The translations under genes were made by a program, and so were the position numbers. A stretch of 64,000 nucleotides of DNA from Bacteroides acidifaciens. GTDB lineage: Bacteria; Bacteroidota; Bacteroidia; Bacteroidales; Bacteroidaceae. Positions within the stretch are counted from its first letter, which is position 1. The number at the start of each line of letters is the position of its first letter. Of this stretch, positions 35,329 through 44,556 are shown one piece after another. The stretch spans positions 1-64,000 of the forward strand of contig NZ_JANJZR010000003.1 of NCBI RefSeq assembly GCF_024623065.1. Direction: 5' to 3'. The notes under the pieces were generated by a model. That model was given only the letters and a program-made list of their open reading frames with translations. It was not told the DNA's origin and did no database searches.

Positions 35329-37647
35329 ATGGAATATACACAGGAAAATAATGAGAAAACAGTCAAGGAAAGCGGACTCAATATTAATTTGCGTGATATT
35401 GTAGAATTGCTCATTGCTAAATGGTACTGGTTTGCCCTTTCAGTATTTATTTGTGTAAGTGCGGCTTATCTATATACCCGTACCTTGGTCCCTGTTTACC
35501 AGCGTCAGGCTGTAATGCTGGTAAAGACGGGAGGAAAGACTGCGAATTCCGACATCTCGGCTATGCTGGAGTTGCAAGGCGGAATTACCGGCAGTGGCGT
35601 TGAAAATGAAATGTTCATACTCCGTTCCCATCAACTGGTACGAGAGGTTGTCAATCGGCTGCATTTGGATGTGTCATATGAGAAAGAAGGCTTTTTCCGT
35701 AATACATCTTTATATGCGGAATCTCCGGTTGAAGTGAATTTCATAGATCCGTATCATGCTTATTACCGTACGAAGGTGACCCCGTTGGACGTAAAGAATT
35801 ACACCATTTCAGATAAAAAATATGCTTACGGGGATACTGTTCAGACAGAAGCGGGAAGAATAGTTGTGAATTTGAAACCGGAAAATTTAAGTGCTTATAT
35901 AGGCAAGCTTGTTTCAGTGACACGAATAAGCCCCGAAACGGCGGCAGCTATATATAAAAGTGGTATTTCTACTTCACTTGCGGGCAAAGGTACTACTATG
36001 GTGCAGATTACTTGTACCGGAGATAATGTATCCCGTGCCGATGCGATTTTGAATGCCTTGATTAATGTTTATAATGAAACCATCATCGAGGACAAGAACC
36101 GTATAGCGGTAAACACCGCCAAGTTTATAGACGAACGTATTGCGGTAATCGGAAAAGAGTTGGGCGATGTGGAAGAAGAACTGACAGACTTCAAGCAGCG
36201 TAACCGGATTATAGGCTCGGAAGGGAACGGGTCGCAATTTCTTGCGGAAAGCAGCCGGATGAAGACCGAAAACCTTCAGATGGAAACGGAATTGTCCATA
36301 GCCCAATCCATTAAAAGCTATTTATTGGATGCCACCCGAAACAATCAGTTGATACCTAACGTATCCGGTGTCGGAGACGCAAGCGTCCAAAGTCAGATAA
36401 CCGCATACAATGAACTGATGCTTCAACGCAACCATCTGCTGGCTGAATCCGGTGCAAAGAATCCCGTTGTGCAGACGGCAGATAAGAACCTGGCAGAGAT
36501 GCGTACGGTAATTTCCGGTTCCATGGATAACTATATCAAGAACCTTCGACTGCGACTGGAAAAGACCCGTGCGGTAGAACGTCAGATCAACTCAGAGATT
36601 CAGGCTGTGCCCAAGCAGGAGAAGATGGCATTAAGTATTATCCGTCAGCAATCCATCAAAGAAGCGTTATATACTTTCCTGTTAAACAAGCGTGAAGAGA
36701 ACGCACTGCAACTGGCAGTGACCGAAGCGAATATCCGTGTGGTGGAGTCACCGTTCGGCTCCAATGCACCTATCGCGCCTCATCCTGCAACTTTTCTGCT
36801 GGCGGCTTTAGCTGTAGGACTGGCTATCCCGTTGGGAATCCAGATATTAACTATGTTGTGGAATACGTCCGTCCGCGGTAGAAAGGATATTGAAGATTAT
36901 ACCACCATTCCGCTTTTGGGTGAGATTCCTTCCCGTAAAGAAGACATGGCAGACGATGCTATCGTGGTAGACGATAAGAAGAATGACTTTATTTCCGAAT
37001 CGTTCCGTCTGCTTCGTGCCAATATAAACTTTGTTGCGAAAGACGCGCGTGTCCTCATGTTCACTTCCACTATGCCGGGAGAAGGAAAGTCGTTCGTATC
37101 CCGCAATCTAGCGGTGGCAATCGCTATTGCCGGGAAAAAAGTGGTATTGGTCGATACTGATATGCGCAAGAGAACGCAGAGTAAATTGGCGGGAATTAAG
37201 CATAAAGACGGGCTGAGTACATACCTGTCAGGACAGCATAATGATGTTGACAGCATCTTGGATAAAGGACTGATTCATCCGTCTGTCGACTCCCTGTTTG
37301 TTGGTCCTATTCCGCCTAATCCTTCCGAACTATTGATGAGCGACCGGTTGGAGAAATTAATAGAGGAACTGAAGAAACGTTATGACTATATCATATTGGA
37401 TAATGTTCCGGCACAAGTTGTGGCAGATGCCGCCATTGTGAATCGTGTAGCAGAATTGACTTTGTATGTCATTCGTGACGGACAGCTTGACCGTCGCTAT
37501 CTTCCGGAATTGGAGCGACTACACAAGGAAGGTAAGTTTAATCACTTGTGTATCGTTTTGAATGACAGCCATATTGAAAAGAAAAAATATGGCTACGGTT
37601 ACGGCTATGGCTACGGCTATGGTTATAAATATGAGGAATATAAATAG
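35329..37647 (+). CDS. polysaccharide co-polymerase/tyrosine autokinase (Wzc-like)
   Basis: The start is placed at the ATG (MEYTQENNEK) five codons after an alternative that overlaps the Wza-like gene. There is an N-terminal Wzz domain with a membrane helix (WYWFALSVFICVSAAYLY), a long periplasmic coiled-coil (about 270-450), a second membrane helix (FLLAALAVGLAIPLGIQIL), and a cytoplasmic BY-kinase with Walker A TMPGEGKSF, Walker A' VVLVDTDMRK and Walker B YIILDNVP. The protein ends in a tyrosine cluster, YGYGYGYGYGYGYKYEEYK, the expected autophosphorylation site. It controls chain length and export through the Wza-like channel. Confidence 0.93.
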   Translation: MEYTQENNEKTVKESGLNINLRDIVELLIAKWYWFALSVFICVSAAYLYTRTLVPVYQRQAVMLVKTGGKTANSDISAMLELQGGITGSGVENEMFILRSHQLVREVVNRLHLDVSYEKEGFFRNTSLYAESPVEVNFIDPYHAYYRTKVTPLDVKNYTISDKKYAYGDTVQTEAGRIVVNLKPENLSAYIGKLVSVTRISPETAAAIYKSGISTSLAGKGTTMVQITCTGDNVSRADAILNALINVYNETIIEDKNRIAVNTAKFIDERIAVIGKELGDVEEELTDFKQRNRIIGSEGNGSQFLAESSRMKTENLQMETELSIAQSIKSYLLDATRNNQLIPNVSGVGDASVQSQITAYNELMLQRNHLLAESGAKNPVVQTADKNLAEMRTVISGSMDNYIKNLRLRLEKTRAVERQINSEIQAVPKQEKMALSIIRQQSIKEALYTFLLNKREENALQLAVTEANIRVVESPFGSNAPIAPHPATFLLAALAVGLAIPLGIQILTMLWNTSVRGRKDIEDYTTIPLLGEIPSRKEDMADDAIVVDDKKNDFISESFRLLRANINFVAKDARVLMFTSTMPGEGKSFVSRNLAVAIAIAGKKVVLVDTDMRKRTQSKLAGIKHKDGLSTYLSGQHNDVDSILDKGLIHPSVDSLFVGPIPPNPSELLMSDRLEKLIEELKKRYDYIILDNVPAQVVADAAIVNRVAELTLYVIRDGQLDRRYLPELERLHKEGKFNHLCIVLNDSHIEKKKYGYGYGYGYGYGYKYEEYK
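37591..37626 (+). repeat. hexanucleotide tandem repeat in the Wzc-like gene
   Basis: Six tandem GGYTAY units (GGCTAC, GGTTAC, GGCTAT, GGCTAC, GGCTAT, GGTTAT) encode alternating Gly-Tyr at the kinase C-terminus. Units are in frame, so gain or loss would change the number of phosphorylatable tyrosines without a frameshift. Confidence 0.8.
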
Positions 37648-37662
37648 ATATAAATAATAGAG

Positions 37663-39588
37663 ATGAAACAAAATCTGGAAAAATTTATCCGGTATATAAG
37701 CAGGACTTATTTTAGTTACTGGATAATATGGGGAATTGACTTAGTCATTTCGGTGACTTCCACCTGTTTCACTTATTGGTGGATACATTATCTTACGGGC
37801 ACATTACTGAATGGTTGGGGAATGATTCAGACCGGAGCTTTAGCAGCAGTTGCCACTACGATAGCTTCCTATCTGTTTCACACATACCGTAACACGGTTC
37901 GTTATTCTCAACTGCGTTGTTTATGGCCGCTCATTTGTAGTTCATTGTTTAAGATGGCATGTGTGGCAATTGCTGTCTTTACATTCCTGCCTTCTGTCGG
38001 CTTACCGGCCAATCAGAAACTTTTGTTTGTCTTGTTCGACGGAATGTTGACTATCATCGTATTCGCTACTTCCCGGATGTTGATGGTTATCATCTACGAG
38101 GCCTTGATAGACATGATGAACAAGGAGAATATGCGTATTCTGATTTATGGAACGGATGACAAAAGTGTGGCTTTGAAGACCCGTTTGCTGCATAGCTCTC
38201 ATTATAAAGTGGTAGGTTTTTATAGCTATGGCACTATCTATAAGCATCGTCGCCTGGCCGAATTGCCTATCTATTATTTTACGAACGAGCAGACATTCCA
38301 GCAACTGGTCCATAAACGGCATATTCAAGGTATCCTGTTTGCTCACAATGAGTCGACCCGTGCGGAAGAGACCCGTTTGCTTCAATACTGCAAGAATAAC
38401 CATATAAAGACACTCATTGCCCCTTCTATCAGTGAGGCTGATGAAGACGGGAATTTTCATCAATGGGTACGTCCGGTAAAGATTGAAGACTTGTTGGGAC
38501 GCCCTGAGATTAATATCAATATGAGTGAAGTCGCTGATGAATTCAGTGGAAAGGTGGTCATGGTTACAGGAGCAGCCGGTAGTATCGGTAGTGAACTCTG
38601 CCGTCAATTGGCGCAGATGAATATCGGTAAACTGATTATGTTCGATTCTGCCGAGACGCCTTTACATAACATCCGTCTTGAGTGCGAGCGGAAGTACCCT
38701 AACCTTGATTTTGTTCCGGTGATAGGAGATGTCCGTGTGATAGACCGCCTGCGTATGGTATTTGACATTTATCATCCTCAAATCATATTTCATGCAGCAG
38801 CCTATAAGCATGTTCCGCTGATGGAAGAAAATCCTTGTGAGGCTGTATTGGTGAATGTCACGGGTAGCCGCCAGGTGGCGGATATGGCAGTGAAGTATGG
38901 TGCGGAGAAGATGGTAATGGTTTCCACGGACAAGGCTGTCAATCCTACCAATGTGATGGGATGCTCCAAACGTCTGGCTGAAATCTATGTGCAGAGTTTG
39001 AGTTATGCCATTAAAGAAGGTAAGATAGAGGGTAAAACCAAATTTATCACTACCCGTTTCGGCAACGTCCTGGGCAGTAATGGTTCGGTGATTCCCCGCT
39101 TCAAGGAACAGATAGAAAATGGCGGTCCCGTTACCGTGACACACCCTGATATCATACGCTATTTCATGACTATCCCCGAAGCGTGTCGCCTGGTGATGGA
39201 GGCCGCTACTATGGGGGAAGGAAATGAGATCTTTGTATTCGAAATGGGTAAACCTGTGAAGATTGTGGATTTGGCTACCCGTATGATAGAGTTAGCGGGA
39301 TATAAGCCGGGAGACGATATTGAGATTCAATTTACGGGTCTTCGTCCGGGAGAGAAATTGTATGAGGAAGTGTTGAGTAACGAGGAGAATACGATTCCTA
39401 CGCATCATAAGAAGATAAAGATAGCTAAGGTTCGAAAATATGAGTATGAGGATATTGTAGAGACATACGATGAGTTTGAGAAATTGTCCCGTTCGGTGCA
39501 GATTTGGGAGACGGTGAAGTTGATGAAACGGACGGTGCCGGAGTTTAAGTCGAAGAATTCACGGTTTGAGGAGTTAGATCAGAAGTAA
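37663..39588 (+). CDS. membrane-bound nucleotide-sugar 4,6-dehydratase (CapD/WbpM family)
   Basis: The 641-residue protein has four N-terminal transmembrane helices (to about 155), a CoA-binding-like Rossmann domain (about 155-290) and a C-terminal extended SDR domain. The NAD motif TGAAGSIGSEL begins at residue 302. The active site is VSTDKAVNPTNVMGCSKR, where Met replaces the usual Tyr of YxxxK, as is normal in this long family. It converts UDP-GlcNAc (or a related sugar) to a 4-keto-6-deoxy sugar. The DegT aminotransferase at 59840-61105 could add nitrogen at C4, giving a 4-amino-4,6-dideoxy sugar. Confidence 0.9.
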   Translation: MKQNLEKFIRYISRTYFSYWIIWGIDLVISVTSTCFTYWWIHYLTGTLLNGWGMIQTGALAAVATTIASYLFHTYRNTVRYSQLRCLWPLICSSLFKMACVAIAVFTFLPSVGLPANQKLLFVLFDGMLTIIVFATSRMLMVIIYEALIDMMNKENMRILIYGTDDKSVALKTRLLHSSHYKVVGFYSYGTIYKHRRLAELPIYYFTNEQTFQQLVHKRHIQGILFAHNESTRAEETRLLQYCKNNHIKTLIAPSISEADEDGNFHQWVRPVKIEDLLGRPEININMSEVADEFSGKVVMVTGAAGSIGSELCRQLAQMNIGKLIMFDSAETPLHNIRLECERKYPNLDFVPVIGDVRVIDRLRMVFDIYHPQIIFHAAAYKHVPLMEENPCEAVLVNVTGSRQVADMAVKYGAEKMVMVSTDKAVNPTNVMGCSKRLAEIYVQSLSYAIKEGKIEGKTKFITTRFGNVLGSNGSVIPRFKEQIENGGPVTVTHPDIIRYFMTIPEACRLVMEAATMGEGNEIFVFEMGKPVKIVDLATRMIELAGYKPGDDIEIQFTGLRPGEKLYEEVLSNEENTIPTHHKKIKIAKVRKYEYEDIVETYDEFEKLSRSVQIWETVKLMKRTVPEFKSKNSRFEELDQK

Positions 39589-39643
39589 TGTTGTGTTTGA
39601 ACAAATTGAAAGTCAGCAAAAGGGGGCTTCTATATCTTGAAAA

Positions 39644-41185
39644 ATGTCCATAACGGAAAATAATAAACGTATAGCTAAAAATACGCTTGCCCTTTATTTC
39701 CGTACATTCATTACAATGATTGTGGGGTTATATACCGGTCGTGTGATGTTGCAGGCGTTAGGGGTAGAAAACTATGGTATCAATGCTGTTGTAGGAGGTA
39801 TCGTAGGTATGAGTTCGCTTATCACTGGCACCATGTCAGCAGCTATTAGCCGTTATATTACATGTGCATTGGGTAAGAAGGAGGACGGACAGTTGAAGAC
39901 CATGTTTTCCACATCTATCAATGCACAGATTGTGATGGCTATGATTGTTGCATTGGTCTTGGAAATTGCTGGTGTATGGTTTCTTAATAATGAGGCCAAT
40001 ATACCGGAGGGACGCATGGAAGCAGCAAACTGGGTGTTACAATGTTCTATTGTCACCTTAATGATTTCACTTATCAGTTCTCCCTTTAATGCATTGATAA
40101 TCGCCCACGAACGAATGGCAATCTATGCATATATGAGTGTTGTGGATGTTACGCTGAAACTTGCTATATGCTTTGTTATTATGGCGTATGGCGGTGACAG
40201 GCTTGTGTTGCTTGTAGTTCTACAAGTAGTAGTCGCTTTTAGTATGAGTATATTTTACGGTTATTATTGCAGTAGAAATTTTGAAGGCGCACATTACAGC
40301 CCCCGAATATTAGATAAAAGCTTAATGAAGGAACTCTCCATGTTCAGTGGCTGGAATCTGATAAATAATGGTGCATATGTTTTTGCCACTCAGGGTGTGA
40401 ATATGCTTGTGAATGTGTTTTTTGGTGTTGTTTATAACGCTTCCCGGTCAATAGCCATGACTGTAAATGGTACTGTTCAAGGCTTTGTAAATAATTTTAC
40501 AGTTGCGTTTTCACCACAGATAACCAAAAGTTACGCTGCTGGTGATGCTGCATATGCAGTCCATTTGGCAAATAGAGGAACCAAGTTTACATGGTTGATG
40601 ATGTATGTTTTTATCGTACCTGTCTGTATGGAAGCCGAAACCCTCTTGCGACTTTGGCTTGGTGAAGTTCCGGAACTTGCACCTTTGTTTTTGCGTTTTG
40701 CCATGTTTGAGTCACTTGCCGTATCTTCTGGGCAGAACCTTTTCAAATTGATACAAGCGGACGGACATATTAAGAATTATACGATACGTGCCGCTATTAC
40801 TGCCGGTTTGATATTTCCTTTGGTGTGGTTGGCGTTTAATGCTGGAGCTCCTGTTTGGACGGCTTACCTTATCTTTATTATAGATTTCTTGTTGCTCAAT
40901 ATTGTTCGTTTTAATGTTCTCAGGCGTTTAATGGCATTTTCCGTACGTATTTTTCTAAAAGAGTGTATTGTTCCTTGTATGATAGTATCTATAACTTCGT
41001 TTATATTACCTGTTATGGTAGCATATTACATGGAAGAAGGCATTATACGTTTTTTTGTGAATGGAACGATTTCTGTTGTTTGGACGTGCACATGTTGCGT
41101 GCTATTTGGGCTCACTAAGAGTGAACGTGCATTTTTTGGAGATAAAGCATATTCTATACTAAAGAAAATAACATGTTGCAAATAA
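39644..41185 (+). CDS. capsule repeat-unit flippase (Wzx-like)
   Basis: A 513-residue polytopic membrane protein with 12-14 predicted helices and the family start KRIAKNTLALYFRTFITMIVGLYTGRVMLQALGVENYGI. It belongs to the polysaccharide transport/MATE-like flippase superfamily and should flip the lipid-linked repeat unit across the inner membrane. Its 3' end overlaps the next gene by 13 bp. Confidence 0.88.
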   Translation: MSITENNKRIAKNTLALYFRTFITMIVGLYTGRVMLQALGVENYGINAVVGGIVGMSSLITGTMSAAISRYITCALGKKEDGQLKTMFSTSINAQIVMAMIVALVLEIAGVWFLNNEANIPEGRMEAANWVLQCSIVTLMISLISSPFNALIIAHERMAIYAYMSVVDVTLKLAICFVIMAYGGDRLVLLVVLQVVVAFSMSIFYGYYCSRNFEGAHYSPRILDKSLMKELSMFSGWNLINNGAYVFATQGVNMLVNVFFGVVYNASRSIAMTVNGTVQGFVNNFTVAFSPQITKSYAAGDAAYAVHLANRGTKFTWLMMYVFIVPVCMEAETLLRLWLGEVPELAPLFLRFAMFESLAVSSGQNLFKLIQADGHIKNYTIRAAITAGLIFPLVWLAFNAGAPVWTAYLIFIIDFLLLNIVRFNVLRRLMAFSVRIFLKECIVPCMIVSITSFILPVMVAYYMEEGIIRFFVNGTISVVWTCTCCVLFGLTKSERAFFGDKAYSILKKITCCK

Positions 41186-42408
41186 CGGATAAAAGTAAAT
41201 GTTGCGGCTGTAATGCTTGTGTGCAGCGTTGTCCCAAGCAATGCATAGAGATGCATGATGATAAGGAAGGTTTCCTTTATCCGGTGATAGATACTGCTGT
41301 ATGTATTGATTGCGGACTTTGCGAGAAGGTGTGTCCGGTGCTGAACCAGAATAATGTGAGGAAGCCTCTTCAAGTGTTTGCGGCAAAAAATAGAAATGAG
41401 ATTCAGCGTTTGCATAGTTCCTCGGGAGGGATTTTCATTCTTCTTGCTGAGCAAATAATTCAAAATGGAGGTGTGGTCTTCGGCGCCCGTTTTGACAAGA
41501 ATTGGGAAGTTGAACACTGTTATGCGGAAAGGATAGAAGAACTTCAGCCGTTGATGCGTAGCAAATATGTGCAGAGCCGAATTGCTAATACCTACAAAGA
41601 AGTAGAGTCTTTTTTGAAACATGGTAGACAGATTTTGTTTGTGGGGACTTCTTGCCAAATAGCCGGATTACATAAATTTTTAAGAAAGGATTATGACAAC
41701 TTGCTTACGGTTGATTTTATTTGTCATGGTGTACCTAGTCCGGGTGTGTGGCGTAAATATTTAGAAGAAATAATAAGCGATAAATCCTCGCGAAGCGAGG
41801 TCGCTGGAAAAAATACGGTTTTGCCTTTTTCTCTAAAATCTGTGCCTGTGATAACAGGTATAAATTTTAGAGAAAAGCAACTTGGTGGTTATCGCTGGAA
41901 AAAATACGGTTTTGTTGTCCACGAAAAATCGCCCTTTAAGGGCGATCAAAATTCGGTTTTGTTGTCCACAGTATTTAATGAGAATGATTTTATGAGGGGA
42001 TTTCTTTCCAATTTGATTTTACGTCCCTCTTGCTATTCATGCCCTGCTAAGGATGGAAAAAGCGGAAGCGATTTGACCATTGCAGATTTTTGGGGAATAG
42101 AAAATTTGTATCCGGAGTTTGATGATGATAAAGGTGTTGGAGTTGTCTTTGTACATACGGAAAAGGGAAAAAATCTATTTTCTTCAATAGAAGCAGAATA
42201 TATGGAAGTGCAATATGATGAAGTTGTAAGGGCTAATTCTTCATATTATAAATCTGTATCCGTTCCTGTTGGTCGTATTAAGTTTTGGAAGAATTTCTAT
42301 AAAGGAAAAACAATATCCGAATCATTGAAAAAGGCTATGTTGCCATCATTTTCCATACGGATGAAAATTAAGATAAAGTCAATTTTGAAGAATTTTATAA
42401 AGAGATAA
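41173..42408 (+). CDS. FrhB-like iron-sulfur protein (coenzyme F420 hydrogenase/dehydrogenase beta-subunit family)
   Basis: The 411-residue protein has two N-terminal 4Fe-4S motifs (CCGCNACVQRCPKQC and CIDCGLCEKVCP), then FrhB-type N and C domains (SSGGIFILLAEQIIQNGGVVFGARFD; FVGTSCQIAGLHKFL; VDFICHGVPSPGVWRKY; CPAKDGKSGSDLTIADFWG). Such proteins are common in capsule and O-antigen loci next to pyruvyltransferases; their reaction is not established, but a flavin-dependent redox step on a nucleotide or lipid-linked sugar is likely. It overlaps the flippase gene by 13 bp and its TAA overlaps the next ATG. The stretch 41786-41969 is full of perfect hairpins and out-of-frame direct repeats, yet the frame stays open. 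Confidence 0.85.
   Translation: MLQITDKSKCCGCNACVQRCPKQCIEMHDDKEGFLYPVIDTAVCIDCGLCEKVCPVLNQNNVRKPLQVFAAKNRNEIQRLHSSSGGIFILLAEQIIQNGGVVFGARFDKNWEVEHCYAERIEELQPLMRSKYVQSRIANTYKEVESFLKHGRQILFVGTSCQIAGLHKFLRKDYDNLLTVDFICHGVPSPGVWRKYLEEIISDKSSRSEVAGKNTVLPFSLKSVPVITGINFREKQLGGYRWKKYGFVVHEKSPFKGDQNSVLLSTVFNENDFMRGFLSNLILRPSCYSCPAKDGKSGSDLTIADFWGIENLYPEFDDDKGVGVVFVHTEKGKNLFSSIEAEYMEVQYDEVVRANSSYYKSVSVPVGRIKFWKNFYKGKTISESLKKAMLPSFSIRMKIKIKSILKNFIKR
41786..41969 (+). repeat. cluster of hairpins and out-of-frame direct repeats inside the FrhB-like gene
   Basis: A 23-bp direct repeat beginning tcgctggaaaaaatacgg is at 41801-41823 and 41892-41914. A second, 16-bp repeat cggttttgttgtccac is at 41907-41922 and 41954-41969. 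Hairpins lie between or beside the copies: cctcgc-gaa-gcgagg (41786-41800), a 13-bp stem ttttctctaaaat / attttagagaaaa (41827-41876) enclosing CCTGT-GATA-ACAGG, and atcgccc-tttaa-gggcgat (41928-41946). Repeat copies are 91 and 47 bp apart, so they are read in different frames. Confidence 0.8.
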
Positions 42409-43586
42409 TGAAAATTGCAATATTAACTCAACCGTTGTATACCAATTACGGAGGTATACTACAAGCTTATGCTGTACAGAAGATTTTGCGCAATATGGGG
42501 CATGAAGTAGTGACTTTGGACATACCTTATCAAAATGTGAAGTATAAATGTTCTTTATATACTCACATTCGCCTTTTTTTTGTTACACTATTGCTTTTTC
42601 TTTTAAATAAATTGAAAGCACAAGATATAGTGTGGCCATATAATACAAGAAAGCGTAATAGGAAGCTCATTAGTCATTCAATGCACCCTTTTATCAAACG
42701 TATTATTCGTTTATCGCCTACGTTGGAGTCAGAAAGTGCTATTAAATATTATATAAAAGAACAAAATTTCGATGCTTATTTCGTTGGTAGTGACCAAGTA
42801 TGGCGTCTCATGTATAGTCCTAATATTAGTTGGTATTTTTTGAGCTTTCTTCCAGAGGATACAAAAGTCAAACGTATAGCACTTTCAGCCAGTTTTGGTA
42901 TAAGTGATTGGGAATATTCAAAAGAACAAACTGATTATTTAAAACCCTTTGCTAAAAGATTTGATGCAATATCGGTTCGTGAAATATCAGGGGTAGATTT
43001 ATGTCAAAAATATTTAGGTGTTCAAGCTATACAGGTGATTGATCCAACTATGATGCTTACACATAGTGATTATGTTCAGTTGGTAGACATGGATGTGCAG
43101 AATACGCAGAGCATGCGGGGAGGTATCTTTTCGTATGTATTGGATGAGAGTGTAGAAAACCAAATGTTTTTAAATTATATTTCAAAGGAACTGGAACTTC
43201 CAGTTATGAATCTTGAAATAGAAAACCATAAGTATGGTCCATACGCAAGTAAAAAGAAGGCGATGGAATATGCTCCTAAATCTGTATCTCAGTGGCTACG
43301 AGGGTTTCAAGAAACCGAATTAGTAGTAACGGATTCATTTCATGGTACTGTGTTCTCTATTTTACATCATCGACCATTCATTGTCGTTGTTAATAAAACA
43401 AGAGGGCTTGCACGCATTGAAACACTTTTAAGTATTTTTGATTTAGAGGATAGATTGATAGAAACAGCAACAAACTGTAGCAAGGAATGGTTACTTAATG
43501 GTATTCAGTGGGAGAAAGTGAATCTAATTTTAGAGGAAAAACGTGAAATATTCAAGAGTTTTATAGATAACGCACTAAAAAAATAA
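42408..43586 (+). CDS. polysaccharide pyruvyl transferase family protein (first copy)
   Basis: The 392-residue protein starts MKIAILTQPLYTNYGGILQAYA, the hallmark N-terminus of the WcaK/CsaB pyruvyltransferase family, and continues with AYFVGSDQVWR, ASFGIS, VREISGVDLC, VIDPTMML and VVTDSFHGTVFSILHHRPF. The enzyme would move pyruvate from phosphoenolpyruvate to a sugar, giving an acidic ketal. It follows the FrhB-like gene with a TAATG overlap, a frequent gene pair in capsule loci. The family also includes members of unknown acceptor, so the exact sugar is unknown. Confidence 0.88.
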   Translation: MKIAILTQPLYTNYGGILQAYAVQKILRNMGHEVVTLDIPYQNVKYKCSLYTHIRLFFVTLLLFLLNKLKAQDIVWPYNTRKRNRKLISHSMHPFIKRIIRLSPTLESESAIKYYIKEQNFDAYFVGSDQVWRLMYSPNISWYFLSFLPEDTKVKRIALSASFGISDWEYSKEQTDYLKPFAKRFDAISVREISGVDLCQKYLGVQAIQVIDPTMMLTHSDYVQLVDMDVQNTQSMRGGIFSYVLDESVENQMFLNYISKELELPVMNLEIENHKYGPYASKKKAMEYAPKSVSQWLRGFQETELVVTDSFHGTVFSILHHRPFIVVVNKTRGLARIETLLSIFDLEDRLIETATNCSKEWLLNGIQWEKVNLILEEKREIFKSFIDNALKK

Positions 43587-43587
43587 T

Positions 43588-44556
43588 ATGACGAAACTTT
43601 CTATTATTGTCCCTGTATATAAAGCAGAGAAGACTATAGAACGGTGTATTAGAAGTATATTGTTACAAGATTATAGGGATTGGGAATTGATACTAGTTGA
43701 TGATGGTAGCCCAGATGATAGTGGTAAAATATGTGATGAATATGCTGCAATAGATTCTCGTATAAAGGTTATACACAAGCAAAATAGTGGTGTTGGTTCG
43801 GCTCGTAATGTTGGACTTGATATAGCAATAGGAGAGCGTGTAACATTTGTAGATAGCGATGATGAAATAATTCAAGGTTTCTTTAGTACGACAATGGGGT
43901 ATGATGAAGATGTTGTATCTGGAGGTTCTGTTTTATTAACTCTTGATGGGATGATAAGAAAGACATCTGAGATTGATGAAATAGTCGCACCGGCTGTTTT
44001 TTCGGGTAGAAAACAAATCTTCTCGGAAGTACATAAGGTGTCTCCTCGTTTTTCAGGACCTTGCTCTATGATATGGAAACGTTCTGTCATCGGAGACATT
44101 AGATTCAATACCAAAATGAAACTTGCTGAAGATACTTTATTTACTATTCAATGTTTAAGTAATTCTGATACTGTGAGGACAATATCTCAAAAGGTATATA
44201 AATACTATACTCCTGATAGTTATAGTTTGAAATATGAGATGACTATTGAACAGGCTGCACTACACATGCAATCTTTTTTTTCAATAGTGGATATTATTCC
44301 AGAAATAAATCCTGTATTTTGTTCAAATCGTGCAAAATTGTTCATTGAGACTTGTCAGAATGAAATGTTTAAGTATCCTAAACGTTTTCTCAATAATGAA
44401 ATATTAATGAAGTATTACAAAAAGTATAGTGAGACTTGGACTGTGGAGAGTAAAGTTTTTTATGAACGTTTTATGAAGTACTATTTGGTTTTAGCTCCAA
44501 TATATCAATTACGCTCATTAATAAATAATTGTATAAATAAATGTCACAGCGTATAG
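43588..44556 (+). CDS. GT2-family glycosyltransferase
   Basis: A 322-residue GT-A transferase: KLSIIVPVYKAEKTIERCIRSIL, LVDDGSPDDSGKICDEYA, the DxD-like motif FVDSDDEI, and a later AEDTLFTIQC. It adds one sugar to the lipid-linked repeat unit at the cytoplasmic face of the membrane. AT-rich like its neighbours. The acceptor and donor cannot be told. Confidence 0.9.
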   Translation: MTKLSIIVPVYKAEKTIERCIRSILLQDYRDWELILVDDGSPDDSGKICDEYAAIDSRIKVIHKQNSGVGSARNVGLDIAIGERVTFVDSDDEIIQGFFSTTMGYDEDVVSGGSVLLTLDGMIRKTSEIDEIVAPAVFSGRKQIFSEVHKVSPRFSGPCSMIWKRSVIGDIRFNTKMKLAEDTLFTIQCLSNSDTVRTISQKVYKYYTPDSYSLKYEMTIEQAALHMQSFFSIVDIIPEINPVFCSNRAKLFIETCQNEMFKYPKRFLNNEILMKYYKKYSETWTVESKVFYERFMKYYLVLAPIYQLRSLINNCINKCHSV

